Shown here: one piece after another, positions 1 through 8,800 of the stretch
Layout of the letters: each line of letters opens with the position of its first letter
Position numbering within the stretch: the first letter of the stretch is position 1
Assembly (NCBI GenBank): GCA_019359075.1
Contig: JAHHIB010000001.1
Location: 121,276-185,275, forward strand
DNA from: Kalymmatonema hyalinum WJT4-NPBG1
Lineage (GTDB): Bacteria > Cyanobacteriota > Cyanobacteriia > Cyanobacteriales > Nostocaceae
Reading direction: 5' to 3'
Length of the DNA: 64,000 bases
Program-made: the position numbers and the translations under genes
The notes under the pieces: model-generated
Seen by the model: only the letters and a program-made list of their open reading frames with translations
The model's database searches: none
What the model was told of the DNA's origin: nothing

Positions 1-1
1 T

Positions 2-187
2 AAGGGAAAGCTACTGCGCGATCCCATGCAATTTGTCAAGCAAACTGCAATTGGTATTGGCGTAAGTGCGCTACTGTTGTTCTTACTTGCACAAGCTAAA
101 GTTAGCCTTTGGATACCAGTTGTAGTCTCTAGCTTTTTGACTGGTATACTTATGCCATTTCTACATAAAGATATCAAATTAAAGTAA
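2..187 (+). CDS. C-terminal fragment of a small membrane protein
   Basis: An open frame runs in from the left edge and stops at TAA 185-187, giving 61 residues. It holds two hydrophobic stretches (around residues 14-31 and 34-54) joined by a short polar turn, and ends in a lysine-rich tail (HKDIKLK). It looks like the end of an integral membrane protein with a cytoplasmic basic C-terminus. I do not recognise the family. It lies on the same strand as the hyp genes but about 170 bases of AT-rich DNA separate them, so operon membership is unclear. Confidence 0.45.
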   Translation, partial: KGKLLRDPMQFVKQTAIGIGVSALLLFLLAQAKVSLWIPVVVSSFLTGILMPFLHKDIKLK

Positions 188-357
188 GTTTTTAGTTTGA
201 TGAGTCTCGAAAACAATCAGACTAAAAGCTAGAACTTGTTTTCACAAGTTAACTGAATACCTCAAATAGAATTTCCGTTAGTTTCAACTAACTTGAGCTT
301 TTTGCCCCAAATTGATTTGAGGGTAAAAAAGCCGCATTTTTTATTCCCAATCGACCG

Positions 358-1596
358 ATGAGCACAGGAACTGAAATGACTCTTACACCAATAGATAAAA
401 CAGAAGCGGCAAAAGTTCCCCAACTTTTCCCTCTTTTTCCTCAAAGTGTGGAAGTCATTTTAGGAAAGACTCTTGAAATCGGTCAATTAGTCATGCCTGT
501 AGCACCCAGCAACAGAGAAATGTTTGGTCCTCGCGGTGCCTGCTTGATATCAGAAAATGGACCTTTGTGGGTATCAGATACAGGACATCATCGTTTATTA
601 GGATGGCGGAATTTACCCACTCAAGATAGTCAACCTGCTGATTGGGTGATTGGACAACCTGACTTTAATGATGAAGGACAAAATGCCAAAGGCAACGCTG
701 GAAGAGCAACACTCAGTGTACCAACTGGAATTTGTGCTTGTGGTGAAGGTTTAGCAGTTGCAGACGCTTGGAATCATCGCGTTTTGATTTGGAAAAAACT
801 GCCAGAAGACAACAATGTTCCAGCGGATTTAGTATTAGGTCAATCCCATTTCACTGATAATGAACCAAACCGAGGAACCCAAGAAGCAAAAGCCAACACT
901 TTGAACTGGTGTTATGGAGTTTTCTATCATCAAGGAAAGCTATTTGTTGCTGATACAGGAAATCGGCGGGTCTTAATTTGGCATCAATTACCTGAAGAAA
1001 ATGGCCAACCAGCAGATTTAGTCTTAGGACAACCAGATATGATATCCCGTGATGAAAATGGCGGCGGTACTCCCTCAGCATCAAGTATGCGTTGGTGCCA
1101 TGACATTACGGTTTGGGGAGAAAATTTAGTTGTCACGGATGCGGGGAATAACCGCGTGATGATTTGGCAGGGCATACCAACAGAAAATAATGCTCCTTGT
1201 GCAGTGGTGTTAGGACAAAAGACTTTTGATTCAGTTGAAATCAATCAAGGAGTTTATTTCCCCAGCGCCAACAGTTTGAGTATGCCTTACGGTGTAGCTG
1301 CTGCTGGTGAGTGGCTATTCGTTGCAGATACAGCTAATTCTAGAGTTTTAGGCTGGAGAAAGCCACAATCAATTCTGTCTTTGCAAGGTGCAGAAAGTCA
1401 TGCACTTGCTGGACAAATAAACTTTGAAAGTAAAGGCGAAAATCGCGATTTTGGACTTCCAAAACGAGATAGTTTGAATTGGTCTTACGGAATAAAAGTA
1501 TGTGGAAATACTGCGGTCATAGCTGACTCTGGAAATAACAGAGTTTTACTTTGGAAAATAACTAATAACTCAGAATCCCACAGTAGGAACACATAA
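358..1596 (+). CDS. NHL-repeat beta-propeller protein upstream of hypF
   Basis: The 412-residue protein is built from six NHL-type repeats. Each has a core such as LFVADTGNRRVLIW (cores near residues 69, 131, 195, 256, 319 and 385), followed in most repeats by a PADLVLGQ-like linker. This predicts a six-bladed beta-propeller. There is no signal peptide or membrane segment, so it should be cytoplasmic. NHL proteins usually bind protein or RNA rather than catalyse. In Nostoc-type cyanobacteria a gene of this kind lies just upstream of hypF and is described as part of an extended hyp operon, with a suggested role in uptake-hydrogenase maturation. The same placement here supports that role by inference only. 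A second ATG at 376 is possible. Confidence 0.85.
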   Translation: MSTGTEMTLTPIDKTEAAKVPQLFPLFPQSVEVILGKTLEIGQLVMPVAPSNREMFGPRGACLISENGPLWVSDTGHHRLLGWRNLPTQDSQPADWVIGQPDFNDEGQNAKGNAGRATLSVPTGICACGEGLAVADAWNHRVLIWKKLPEDNNVPADLVLGQSHFTDNEPNRGTQEAKANTLNWCYGVFYHQGKLFVADTGNRRVLIWHQLPEENGQPADLVLGQPDMISRDENGGGTPSASSMRWCHDITVWGENLVVTDAGNNRVMIWQGIPTENNAPCAVVLGQKTFDSVEINQGVYFPSANSLSMPYGVAAAGEWLFVADTANSRVLGWRKPQSILSLQGAESHALAGQINFESKGENRDFGLPKRDSLNWSYGIKVCGNTAVIADSGNNRVLLWKITNNSESHSRNT

Positions 1597-1632
1597 GAAG
1601 AGGTTCTGTGTGACTGAGTGGCAAGTAGTAGG

Positions 1633-1657
1633 ATGGGTTAGCAATAGCGTAACCCAT
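1633..1657. repeat. Hairpin repeat after the NHL gene
   Basis: ATGGGTTA (1633-1640) and TAACCCAT (1650-1657) form a perfect 8-bp stem with a 9-base loop. It is followed by a 'cacatcctacg' segment typical of dispersed cyanobacterial repeats. There is no U-tract, so it is a repeat rather than a convincing terminator. Confidence 0.5.
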
Positions 1658-1747
1658 GCTGTTCAAAGGATTGATGCCCTGCGGCTGCGCCTAACACATC
1701 CTACGTTTAATTATGTCTGTTGACTTAGCTAATTTATCTTTGGAGTC

Positions 1748-1780
1748 ATTCTGTATTCTGCATTCTGAGTTCTGAGTTCT
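1748..1780. repeat. Heptamer short tandem repeat (ATTCTGN)
   Basis: Nearly five consecutive copies of a 7-base unit (attctgt, attctgc, attctga, gttctga, gttct) lie about 40 bases upstream of hypF. This is the STRR class of heptanucleotide repeat common in heterocystous cyanobacteria. Confidence 0.7.
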
Positions 1781-1817
1781 TTGTCTTCTTTGCATCTACG
1801 TAATTCGTTAAAATCTT

Positions 1818-4301
1818 ATGTCTACTGAAGAAATCAGGGTTCGCGGTACCGTTCAAGGAGTGGGATTCCGTCCCACTGTATATAGGCTTGCAAAAGCATA
1901 CGGATTGCAAGGCGAAGTTTGTAATGACGGTCAAGGTGTCTTAATTCGGGCATCTGGTCGTGAAGAATCTATAGAAGAATTTGTTCAAAAATTACAGAAA
2001 GAATGTCCTCCACTGGCGAGAATTGATGAAGTAACGCGCAAGCGTTATGAAGGCAAATCAACCTTTGATGATTTTGTCATTTCTCACAGTGTTAGCACCG
2101 GGGTAACAACAGAAGTTCCTCCCGATGCTGCTACTTGTCCAAAATGTAAAGCGGAAATCTTTGACCCCCTCAGCCGCTGGTATCGTTATCCCTTCACGAA
2201 CTGTACTCATTGCGGTCCCCGATTAAGCATCATTCGCGCCATACCGTACGATCGCCGCAACACAAGTATGGCTACTTTTGCCATGTGTACAGAGTGTAGT
2301 CGGGAATATAACGATGTCGCAAACCGACGTTTTCATGCCCAACCCGTAGCGTGTCAGGTTTGCGGTCCTAAAGCTTCGTTAGAACGTTCTGATAGTAAAC
2401 CAATTACACCTCATATGTTTTCTATGCTTGACGATGTTGATGCCGTTTGTACCTTGTTACAAAAAGGCGAGATTGTTGCCATAAAAGGACTAGGTGGATT
2501 TCATTTAGCTTGCGACGCCACGCAGGAAACTGCTGTGCAAAAACTGCGCCACCGTAAGCAGCGCAATCAAAAGCCTTTTGCTTTAATGGCGCGAGACATG
2601 GAAGTTATTGAAGAGTACTGCACTCCCAACGCCAAAGAAAGAGAATTACTGGAAAGTCACGCTGCGCCTATCGTGTTAATCCAGGCAAAAGGGGGAGACG
2701 ACGACGAAAGGGGAAGTGGAAGGATAGGACAGATTGGGAGATGGAACCCCCCTATAGTTCCCCCGCAAACGGAGGGACAAGTGCAAAGCCTCCCCCCTTA
2801 CGGGGAGGGTTGGGGGAGGGGGTTCCGACAACAGGGAAAACCATCAATTGCGGCTTCAGTCGCGCCGGGGCAAAACACCTTAGGTTTTATGCTACCTAAC
2901 ACCCCCTTACACCACCTCATTTTGAGGCGGATGAATCGCCCGATTGTTTTAACAAGTGGCAATCTTTCTGATGAACCGCAATGTCTTGATAACGTCGAAG
3001 CGCGTGAAAAGTTAGGAAAGATTGCTGATTATTTTCTTCTACATGATCGCGACATTGTTAACCGAGTAGATGATTCGGTGGTGCGGGTTGTTGACGATAA
3101 AGTGTTAACCATCCGTCGTGCTAGAGGATACGCACCAGCGTCTATCAATTTACCACCAGGTTTTGAAAGCGTTCCTCAAATTTTAGCAATGGGCAGTGAG
3201 TTGAAAAATACTTTTTGTTTATTGCGAGATGGGAAAGCACTTTTATCTCAGCATCTGGGAGATTTAGAAAATGCAGTTACTTTCAAATCCTATCAGGATA
3301 CGCTCAATCTATACTTAAATATACTTGAGCATCAACCAGAAGCCATTGCTGTTGATTTACACCCTGAATATCTGTCAACAAAACTTGGGAAAGAATTAGC
3401 AGCCGCAAATAAAGTTAAACTTTACCCAATTCAACATCATCACGCCCATATTGCTGCTTGCATGGCAGAAAATGGTTTAGATATTAATTCGTCGCCTGTC
3501 TTGGGTATTGCATTAGATGGATTAGGTTATGGCGAAGATGGAACACTGTGGGGCGGAGAGTTTCTGTTAGCAGATTATCACCATTTTAAGAGACTGGCGA
3601 CATTTAAGCCAGTGGCAATGATTGGTGGAAAACAAGTAATGAAAGAACCTTGGCGTAACACTTACGCCCAGTTAATATCTGCCTTTACTTGGGACGAATT
3701 AAAACAAAAATACGGAAATTTAGAAATTGTAGAATTTCTTGAACAAAAGCCACTGAAACTTTTGAATCAGCTTGTAGAAAAAGGAATTAACTCTCCCCTC
3801 ACTTCATCAGTAGGACGTTTATTTGATGCTGTAGCTGCAGCTATTGGTATTTGCCGAGAAGAATGTAGCTATGAAGGACAAGCAGCAATTGAAATGGAAG
3901 CTTTAGCTGATCCCACTATTTTAGATAATAAAGAAAATTTAAATTATTATTTTAACTTTGTTGTTTCAGATAGTATTTATCATATAGATTCACGTTCCAT
4001 GTGGCAAGCTTTGCTAAATGATTTACAGCAGCATACTCCTCAATCGGTCATCGCTGCGAAATTTCATACAAGCTTAGCTCATGCCATTGTAGAAATGGTT
4101 GATAATCTCCGTCAGAAAAATGACATTCATCACGTTGCGCTAACAGGAGGAGTTTTTCAAAATTGTATTCTGTTAGAACAAGTTACCAAACGCTTACAAG
4201 CATTGGAAATCAATGTCCTTACTCACAGCTTAGTCCCAGCTAATGATGGTAGTTTATCCCTAGGACAAGCTGTTATTGCAGCCGCCCAATTAATGAATTA
4301 A
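1818..4301 (+). CDS. hypF: Carbamoyltransferase HypF
   Basis: HypF uses carbamoyl phosphate and ATP to make carbamoyl-AMP and transfers the carbamoyl group to the C-terminal cysteine of HypE, the first step of CN ligand synthesis for the NiFe site. Visible domains are an N-terminal acylphosphatase (VRGTVQGVGFRP near residue 8), zinc-finger pairs (CPKC ~111, CTHCGPR ~136, CTEC ~161, CQVCGP ~186), a YrdC-like domain (~210-420) and a Kae1-like carbamoyltransferase with HHHAH (~540). At 827 residues it is longer than usual. Residues about 292-340 are a Gly/Pro-rich insert encoded by a GC-rich dispersed repeat (2690-2835), inside the YrdC region. The frame stays open through it. It is followed by hypC. 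Confidence 0.96.
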   Translation: MSTEEIRVRGTVQGVGFRPTVYRLAKAYGLQGEVCNDGQGVLIRASGREESIEEFVQKLQKECPPLARIDEVTRKRYEGKSTFDDFVISHSVSTGVTTEVPPDAATCPKCKAEIFDPLSRWYRYPFTNCTHCGPRLSIIRAIPYDRRNTSMATFAMCTECSREYNDVANRRFHAQPVACQVCGPKASLERSDSKPITPHMFSMLDDVDAVCTLLQKGEIVAIKGLGGFHLACDATQETAVQKLRHRKQRNQKPFALMARDMEVIEEYCTPNAKERELLESHAAPIVLIQAKGGDDDERGSGRIGQIGRWNPPIVPPQTEGQVQSLPPYGEGWGRGFRQQGKPSIAASVAPGQNTLGFMLPNTPLHHLILRRMNRPIVLTSGNLSDEPQCLDNVEAREKLGKIADYFLLHDRDIVNRVDDSVVRVVDDKVLTIRRARGYAPASINLPPGFESVPQILAMGSELKNTFCLLRDGKALLSQHLGDLENAVTFKSYQDTLNLYLNILEHQPEAIAVDLHPEYLSTKLGKELAAANKVKLYPIQHHHAHIAACMAENGLDINSSPVLGIALDGLGYGEDGTLWGGEFLLADYHHFKRLATFKPVAMIGGKQVMKEPWRNTYAQLISAFTWDELKQKYGNLEIVEFLEQKPLKLLNQLVEKGINSPLTSSVGRLFDAVAAAIGICREECSYEGQAAIEMEALADPTILDNKENLNYYFNFVVSDSIYHIDSRSMWQALLNDLQQHTPQSVIAAKFHTSLAHAIVEMVDNLRQKNDIHHVALTGGVFQNCILLEQVTKRLQALEINVLTHSLVPANDGSLSLGQAVIAAAQLMN
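2690..2835. repeat. GC-rich dispersed repeat inserted in frame in hypF
   Basis: This G- and C-run-rich segment contains hairpin arms such as CCCCCCTTACGGGGAGGG and the core GATGGAACCCCCCT. It adds roughly 45-50 residues (through PPYGEGWGRG) to HypF without breaking the frame. The core GATGGAACCCCC recurs on the minus strand inside the fructosamine-kinase gene (11176-11246). Confidence 0.75.
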
Positions 4302-4388
4302 TACTTTTTGTTAGTTTATTGTTAATTTTATAAAAATTACAATATAGCAACACTAAATGCTTTACGCAATACTCTCTCTTTTCTCCTT

Positions 4389-4470
4389 CCTTGGCGTCCT
4401 CTGCGTCTATGTCCTGCGGACACGCTAAGCGCAAAGCGCACGCTCCGCGAACGCTAAGGCGGTTCATTAA
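4389..4470. repeat. Compound dispersed repeat between hypF and hypC
   Basis: The segment reads like the common cyanobacterial 'ccttggcgtcctctgcgtct ... aaggcggttcattaaaa' repeat. It is interrupted by a second GC-rich module that contains TGTCCtgcGGACA and cacgctccgcgaacgcta. It fills most of the hypF-hypC gap just before the hypC start, so it may form part of the hypC leader. Confidence 0.6.
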
Positions 4471-4488
4471 AAAAACGGAAAATATAAA

Positions 4489-4746
4489 ATGTGTTTAGGA
4501 ATTCCCGGTCAAATCATAGAAATAACCGACGTCAAACAAAAATTAGCTGTTGTCAATGTTGGTGGTGTAAAGCGTCAAGTTAATATTGCTTGCATTGTTG
4601 ATGAACAGCATCCTGTTGAATCTTGTGTTGGCGATTGGGCGTTAATTCATGTTGGCTTTGCAATGAATCGAATTAACGAAAAAGAAGCGATGGAAACTTT
4701 GCAAATTTTGGAAGAATTAGCAGAAGTCTTAGCAATGGGTTCCTAG
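4489..4746 (+). CDS. hypC: Hydrogenase assembly chaperone HypC
   Basis: This 85-residue protein begins MCLGIPGQI, the HypC/HybG signature; Cys2 binds the iron centre together with HypD and later the hydrogenase large-subunit precursor. The length matches the family. It sits between hypF and hypD on the same strand, 46 bases before hypD, consistent with co-expression. No clear Shine-Dalgarno sequence is visible upstream. Confidence 0.95.
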   Translation: MCLGIPGQIIEITDVKQKLAVVNVGGVKRQVNIACIVDEQHPVESCVGDWALIHVGFAMNRINEKEAMETLQILEELAEVLAMGS

Positions 4747-4792
4747 TCAGCGCTGATGGCAAGTCAATCTAAAATTTACATAGAAAATTGAT

Positions 4793-5923
4793 ATGAAATA
4801 CGTTGATGAATTCCGAGAACCGAGAAAAGCAGACGCTTTAGTTCGTGCAATTGAACAATTATGCCAACAACTAGAAAAGCCTATCAAAATCATGGAAGTA
4901 TGCGGCGGTCATACTCATTCTATTTTTAAATATGGTATTGAAGATGTTTTACCTGAACCAATTGAATTAATTCATGGTCCTGGTTGTCCTGTGTGTGTGA
5001 TGCCAAAGGGAAGGTTAGATGATGCCATCTCTATCTCCCAAAATCCTAACGTCATCTTCACTACCTTTGGAGATGCCATGCGGGTTCCCGGTTCCACAAG
5101 AAGCTTGTTGCAAGCCAAAGCACAAGGTGCAGATATTCGCATGGTCTATTCTCCTTTAGATAGCCTGCAAATTGCTAAAGATAACCCCGATCAAGAAGTT
5201 GTCTTTTTTGCCTTAGGCTTTGAAACAACTGCCCCTAGCACTGCCTTGACTATCCTGCAAGCAGAATCTGAAAAAATTCATAACTTCAGTATGTTTTGCA
5301 ATCACGTTCTCGTGATTCCCGCCTTAGAAGCACTGTTAGATAATCCGGATTTGCAACTTGATGGATTTATCGGTCCTGGTCATGTGAGCATGGTGATTGG
5401 TACTGAACCTTATCAGTTTATTTCTCAACAGTATCAAAAACCTATTGTGATTTCTGGTTTTGAACCTTTAGATATTATCCAATCAGTTTGGATGCTATTG
5501 CAACAAATTGTTGAAAAACGTTGTGAAGTAGAAAATCAATATAATCGATTGGTAGAAGAAGCGGGAAATTCGGTGGCGATCGCCGCTATGGATCAAGTTT
5601 TTGAAGTGCGAGAAAGTTTTGAGTGGCGCGGGTTAGATGAGATTCCCAATTCTGCATTTAAAATGCGTCCTGAATATGCTGAATTTGATGCCGAAGTAAA
5701 ATTTACCATTCCTAATCTAAAAGTTGCCGACCATAAAGCTTGTCAATGTGGAGAAATCCTCAAAGGAGTTTTGAAGCCTTGGCAATGCAAAGTCTTTGGC
5801 ACAGCTTGCACTCCAGAAACACCGATTGGAACTTGCATGGTTTCTTCTGAAGGTGCTTGTTCCGCTTACTACAAGTATGGTCGCTATTCTCATGTTGCTA
5901 AGAAAATGATGTCTGAGAAATAG
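4793..5923 (+). CDS. hypD: Hydrogenase formation protein HypD
   Basis: HypD is the iron-sulfur scaffold on which Fe(CN)2CO is assembled with HypC and HypE. At 376 residues it has normal length. Family motifs are MEVCGGHTHS (~34), HGPGCPVC (~62-69), CNHVLVIPALE (~170) and a C-terminal cysteine cluster (ACQCGEIL, CKVFGTACTPETPIGTC, EGACSAYYKYG) that holds the 4Fe-4S cluster and redox cysteines. It lies directly after hypC. The gene that should follow, hypE, is displaced by an FAD monooxygenase and a repeat. Confidence 0.96.
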   Translation: MKYVDEFREPRKADALVRAIEQLCQQLEKPIKIMEVCGGHTHSIFKYGIEDVLPEPIELIHGPGCPVCVMPKGRLDDAISISQNPNVIFTTFGDAMRVPGSTRSLLQAKAQGADIRMVYSPLDSLQIAKDNPDQEVVFFALGFETTAPSTALTILQAESEKIHNFSMFCNHVLVIPALEALLDNPDLQLDGFIGPGHVSMVIGTEPYQFISQQYQKPIVISGFEPLDIIQSVWMLLQQIVEKRCEVENQYNRLVEEAGNSVAIAAMDQVFEVRESFEWRGLDEIPNSAFKMRPEYAEFDAEVKFTIPNLKVADHKACQCGEILKGVLKPWQCKVFGTACTPETPIGTCMVSSEGACSAYYKYGRYSHVAKKMMSEK

Positions 5924-5952
5924 TGGTAAACATGGTGAGAAAACCATAACAT

Positions 5953-5978
5953 AATTACGAATTACGAATTACGAATTA
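5953..5978. repeat. Heptamer short tandem repeat (AATTACG)
   Basis: Three full copies of AATTACG plus AATTA follow hypD. It is an STRR-type repeat unrelated in sequence to the one before hypF. Confidence 0.7.
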
Positions 5979-6053
5979 TTTTGTCACTTTCAGTATTAAA
6001 GTCAATCCTGTAGACTTTAACACTGTGACACAGACAACAACAGAACCATCTCC

Positions 6054-7271
6054 ATGCAACTCAACCACGGCATCACACAACACAACTCAAAACCCCTGCG
6101 CATCCTAATTGCAGGAGGTTCAATGGGTGGTCTATGTGCAGGGTTAGCCCTACGCGGCATCGGTTGTGATGTAGAAATTTTTGAGCGTACTTCCTACAAT
6201 GAAGCAAATCTTACGCCTAGTGCTGTGCAAAGTCGAGGTGCTGGTCTTGTCCTACAGATGCAAATCAATCGGTTTCTGGCAGAACATGGTATCACCACAG
6301 CAGAAGCGCTGGGTGTGACTTCGTGGAAGAGACAGTACATTATTGGAGACGGCAGCATCATTTGGGAAGAATCAGCGCCTCAATTGATGACTTCTTGGGA
6401 TATGTTGTATCGTCAACTGCGGAAAGTTTTCCCAGATCAACAGTACCATCAAGGAAGTAAGGTTATTGGTGTTGAGCAGAGTGACGACTGTGTAGTAGTC
6501 CGCTTTGAAGAGGGACGCAAAGAAAAGTGTGACCTCCTTATTGGGGCTGACGGTATTGATTCAACCATACGCCAACAACTGCTACCGGATGCCGTTCCGC
6601 AGTATGCAGGGTATGTAGCATGGCGAGGATTGATAGACGAAAGTCTTCTTTCCTCAGACGTTGCGAAATTTCTCGCCGAACAATTTACCTTGTTTCACGG
6701 ACCCGGCATGCAGGCACTATGCTATCTGGTACCTGGACCAAATGGGGAATTAGACGAAGGGAAACGTCGCATCAACTGGCTTTGGTACTTTGATGTTCTA
6801 GATGGTGACGAGTTGAAAACAGTGATGACTGACTCCCAAGGAGGAGTGCGGAAGTTTTTCCTGCCTCAAGGAGAAGTCCGAGAGTCAGTCATCCAACAGA
6901 TGAGAGTGGCGGCAAAGGGATATCTACCAGAAATCTTTCAGTATCTATTTGAGGTGACAGAAAAACCCTTCATTCAACCCATCTACGACTTATCAGTGCC
7001 GCGTATGGTTTTTGGGCGAGTGTGTTTAATCGGCGATGCTGCATTTGTGGTTCGACCTCACACAGCTGCGGGGACTTCCAAAGCTGCGATCAATGCGATC
7101 GAACTTGCACAAGAGTTACAGGAATCTGGCGGTGATGTGGTGGCGGCGCTAGAAAAATGGGAACCAATCCAGTTAGCGATGGGGAATTACCTCAAGGTTT
7201 TAGGGGTCACTCTCGGAAATCGTTCTGGATTGGGTCACTATGTTTTGCCTAGAGTAGGGTCTAGGGTGTAG
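6054..7271 (+). CDS. FAD-dependent monooxygenase inside the hyp cluster
   Basis: This 405-residue protein has an N-terminal Rossmann motif (LIAGGSMGGLCAGLAL, ~18-33) followed by a FAD-binding glutamate in EIFER, then LLIGADGIDSTIR (~163) and the C-terminal FAD motif GDAAFVVRPHTAAGTSKAA (~326). These place it in the group A flavin hydroxylases, closest by eye to the 2,6-dihydroxypyridine hydroxylase-like branch. It would use NAD(P)H, O2 and an aromatic or polyene substrate; the substrate cannot be read from sequence. It is cytoplasmic, with no membrane segments. It lies between hypD and hypE on the same strand, with an STRR before it and a MITE after it, so a role in hydrogenase maturation is doubtful. 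Confidence 0.85.
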   Translation: MQLNHGITQHNSKPLRILIAGGSMGGLCAGLALRGIGCDVEIFERTSYNEANLTPSAVQSRGAGLVLQMQINRFLAEHGITTAEALGVTSWKRQYIIGDGSIIWEESAPQLMTSWDMLYRQLRKVFPDQQYHQGSKVIGVEQSDDCVVVRFEEGRKEKCDLLIGADGIDSTIRQQLLPDAVPQYAGYVAWRGLIDESLLSSDVAKFLAEQFTLFHGPGMQALCYLVPGPNGELDEGKRRINWLWYFDVLDGDELKTVMTDSQGGVRKFFLPQGEVRESVIQQMRVAAKGYLPEIFQYLFEVTEKPFIQPIYDLSVPRMVFGRVCLIGDAAFVVRPHTAAGTSKAAINAIELAQELQESGGDVVAALEKWEPIQLAMGNYLKVLGVTLGNRSGLGHYVLPRVGSRV

Positions 7272-7317
7272 AAAGCTTGTGGAGTAGGCCGGAAAGCCTG
7301 CCTCGAACCAGACGGCT

Positions 7318-7446
7318 GATATCATGTTCGCTTAGCCCATAACAAAACTTATTTGTAGTAAGGACTTCAGTCCTTGCTTTGTCAGTAAAGAGGACTAAAG
7401 TCCGTAGTGAGGACTTCCGCAGGCTTATCTAAACGGACATGATATG
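7318..7446. mobile_element. MITE-like element with terminal inverted repeats
   Basis: GATATCATGTTCGCTTAG (7318-7335) and CTAAACGGACATGATAT (7429-7445) are imperfect inverted repeats with two mismatches. Between them is a nested hairpin repeat (TTGTAGTAAGGACTTCAGTC ... GACTAAAGTCCGTAGTGA, about 7352-7412). The whole is about 130 bp and has no coding capacity, which fits a non-autonomous transposable repeat. It separates the FAD monooxygenase from hypE. Confidence 0.65.
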
Positions 7447-7490
7447 AGGATACCTGTCGCACAAAAAAATTTATTTAAACAGAATTTAGG

Positions 7491-8591
7491 ATGAATTCCT
7501 TCTCTAACTCAGCACAGCATTTCCTCTTTCAAAAAGTCGAAAAAGTTCGCCGTCATCAAGGTAAAGTGCGAGATACTCATATCACCCTCGCGCATGGTAG
7601 TGGCGGCAAAGCAATGCGCGATTTAATTGATGAAATCTTTGTCAAGAATTTTGATAATCCTACTCTCTCTCAATTAGAAGACCAAGCCAGCTTTCATTTA
7701 GCGAGTCTCATGAAACAGGGAGACAGGCTTGCTTTTACCACTGATTCTTACGTTGTAGACCCTTTATTTTTTCCTGGTGGTGATATTGGAGAATTAGCTA
7801 TCAATGGTACAGTTAATGACTTAGCAATGAGTGGGGCTAAACCGTTATATCTTAGCTGTAGTGTCATTTTAGAAGAAGGGCTGGCTGTAGAAACTTTGCG
7901 ACGTGTTGCCGAAAGTATGCGAACAGCCGCAAAAAAAGCTGGTGTACAGATTGTTACGGGTGACACGAAAGTTGTCCATCGTGGTGCAGCAGATAAATTG
8001 TTTATTAATACTTCTGGGATTGGCGTCATTCCAATAGGAGTTAATATTTCTGCCCACAACATTCAACCAGGAGATGCAGTTATTATTAATGGTGAATTGG
8101 GCAATCATGGCACAGCAATTTTAATTGCCCGTGGGGAATTAGCATTAGAAAGTGATATTAAAAGTGACTGTCAGCCGTTGAATGGTTTAGTTGAAACTAT
8201 CCTCAATGTCTGTCCCGATATTCATGCTATGCGGGATGCCACACGCGGTGGTTTAGCTACAGTGTTAAATGAATTTGCTCTCAGTTCTGGTGTGGGAATT
8301 CGTTTAGATGAGCAATCTATACCAGTGCGTGAAGAAGTCAATGGTGTTTGCGAGATTTTAGGTTTAGACCCATTGTATTTGGCAAATGAAGGTAAGTTCG
8401 TGGTGGTGGTAGGACGCGAAAATGCTGACACTGTTTTATCAGCTATGAAATCTGACCCAGCCGGAAAAGATGCTTGTATTATCGGTGAAGTTATTTCTTC
8501 TCCTCCTGGTGTTGTCTTGTTAAAAACTGCTTTTGGTACTGAACGTATTGTTGATATGCTTGTTGGCGATCAGTTACCAAGAATTTGTTAA
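7491..8591 (+). CDS. hypE: Hydrogenase maturation protein HypE
   Basis: HypE dehydrates the carbamoyl group on its own C-terminal cysteine, using ATP, to give thiocyanate and so supplies CN to HypCD. The C-terminus is PRIC, the required final cysteine. The N-terminal part has the PurM/AIR-synthase pattern (AHGSGGKAMRDL ~35, FTTDSYVVDPLFFPGGDIG ~84, GTVNDLAMSGAKP ~104, MRDATRGGLATVLNE ~246). The 366-residue length is normal, with about 30 extra N-terminal residues before the conserved region; a later start is possible but no better in-frame ATG is obvious. Confidence 0.95.
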   Translation: MNSFSNSAQHFLFQKVEKVRRHQGKVRDTHITLAHGSGGKAMRDLIDEIFVKNFDNPTLSQLEDQASFHLASLMKQGDRLAFTTDSYVVDPLFFPGGDIGELAINGTVNDLAMSGAKPLYLSCSVILEEGLAVETLRRVAESMRTAAKKAGVQIVTGDTKVVHRGAADKLFINTSGIGVIPIGVNISAHNIQPGDAVIINGELGNHGTAILIARGELALESDIKSDCQPLNGLVETILNVCPDIHAMRDATRGGLATVLNEFALSSGVGIRLDEQSIPVREEVNGVCEILGLDPLYLANEGKFVVVVGRENADTVLSAMKSDPAGKDACIIGEVISSPPGVVLLKTAFGTERIVDMLVGDQLPRIC

Positions 8592-8629
8592 TGATATTTC
8601 TTGCACAAGTATCATGAATGGATGTTTTG

Positions 8630-8694
8630 AACCACAGATGGGCACAGATGCACACAGATAATTTATCGGTGTTAATCTGTGTTTATCTGTGGTT
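8630..8694. repeat. Long imperfect hairpin repeat between hypE and hypA
   Basis: AACCACAGATGGGCACAGAT and its near-complement ATCTGTGTTTATCTGTGGTT form an imperfect inverted repeat of about 65 bases. This 'aaccacagat' type occurs as a dispersed element in many bacterial genomes. It lies in the 209-base hypE-hypA gap and may modulate read-through; that is inference. Confidence 0.6.
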
Positions 8695-8800
8695 TAACTT
8701 TCAAAAAATTGACTTTTCCCATAGGTCTATTGTGGTACGTTACACTGCAAAAAGATCCCTTTACTATTTAAACTTGACTTAGCACTTACTCAGCACTTCA

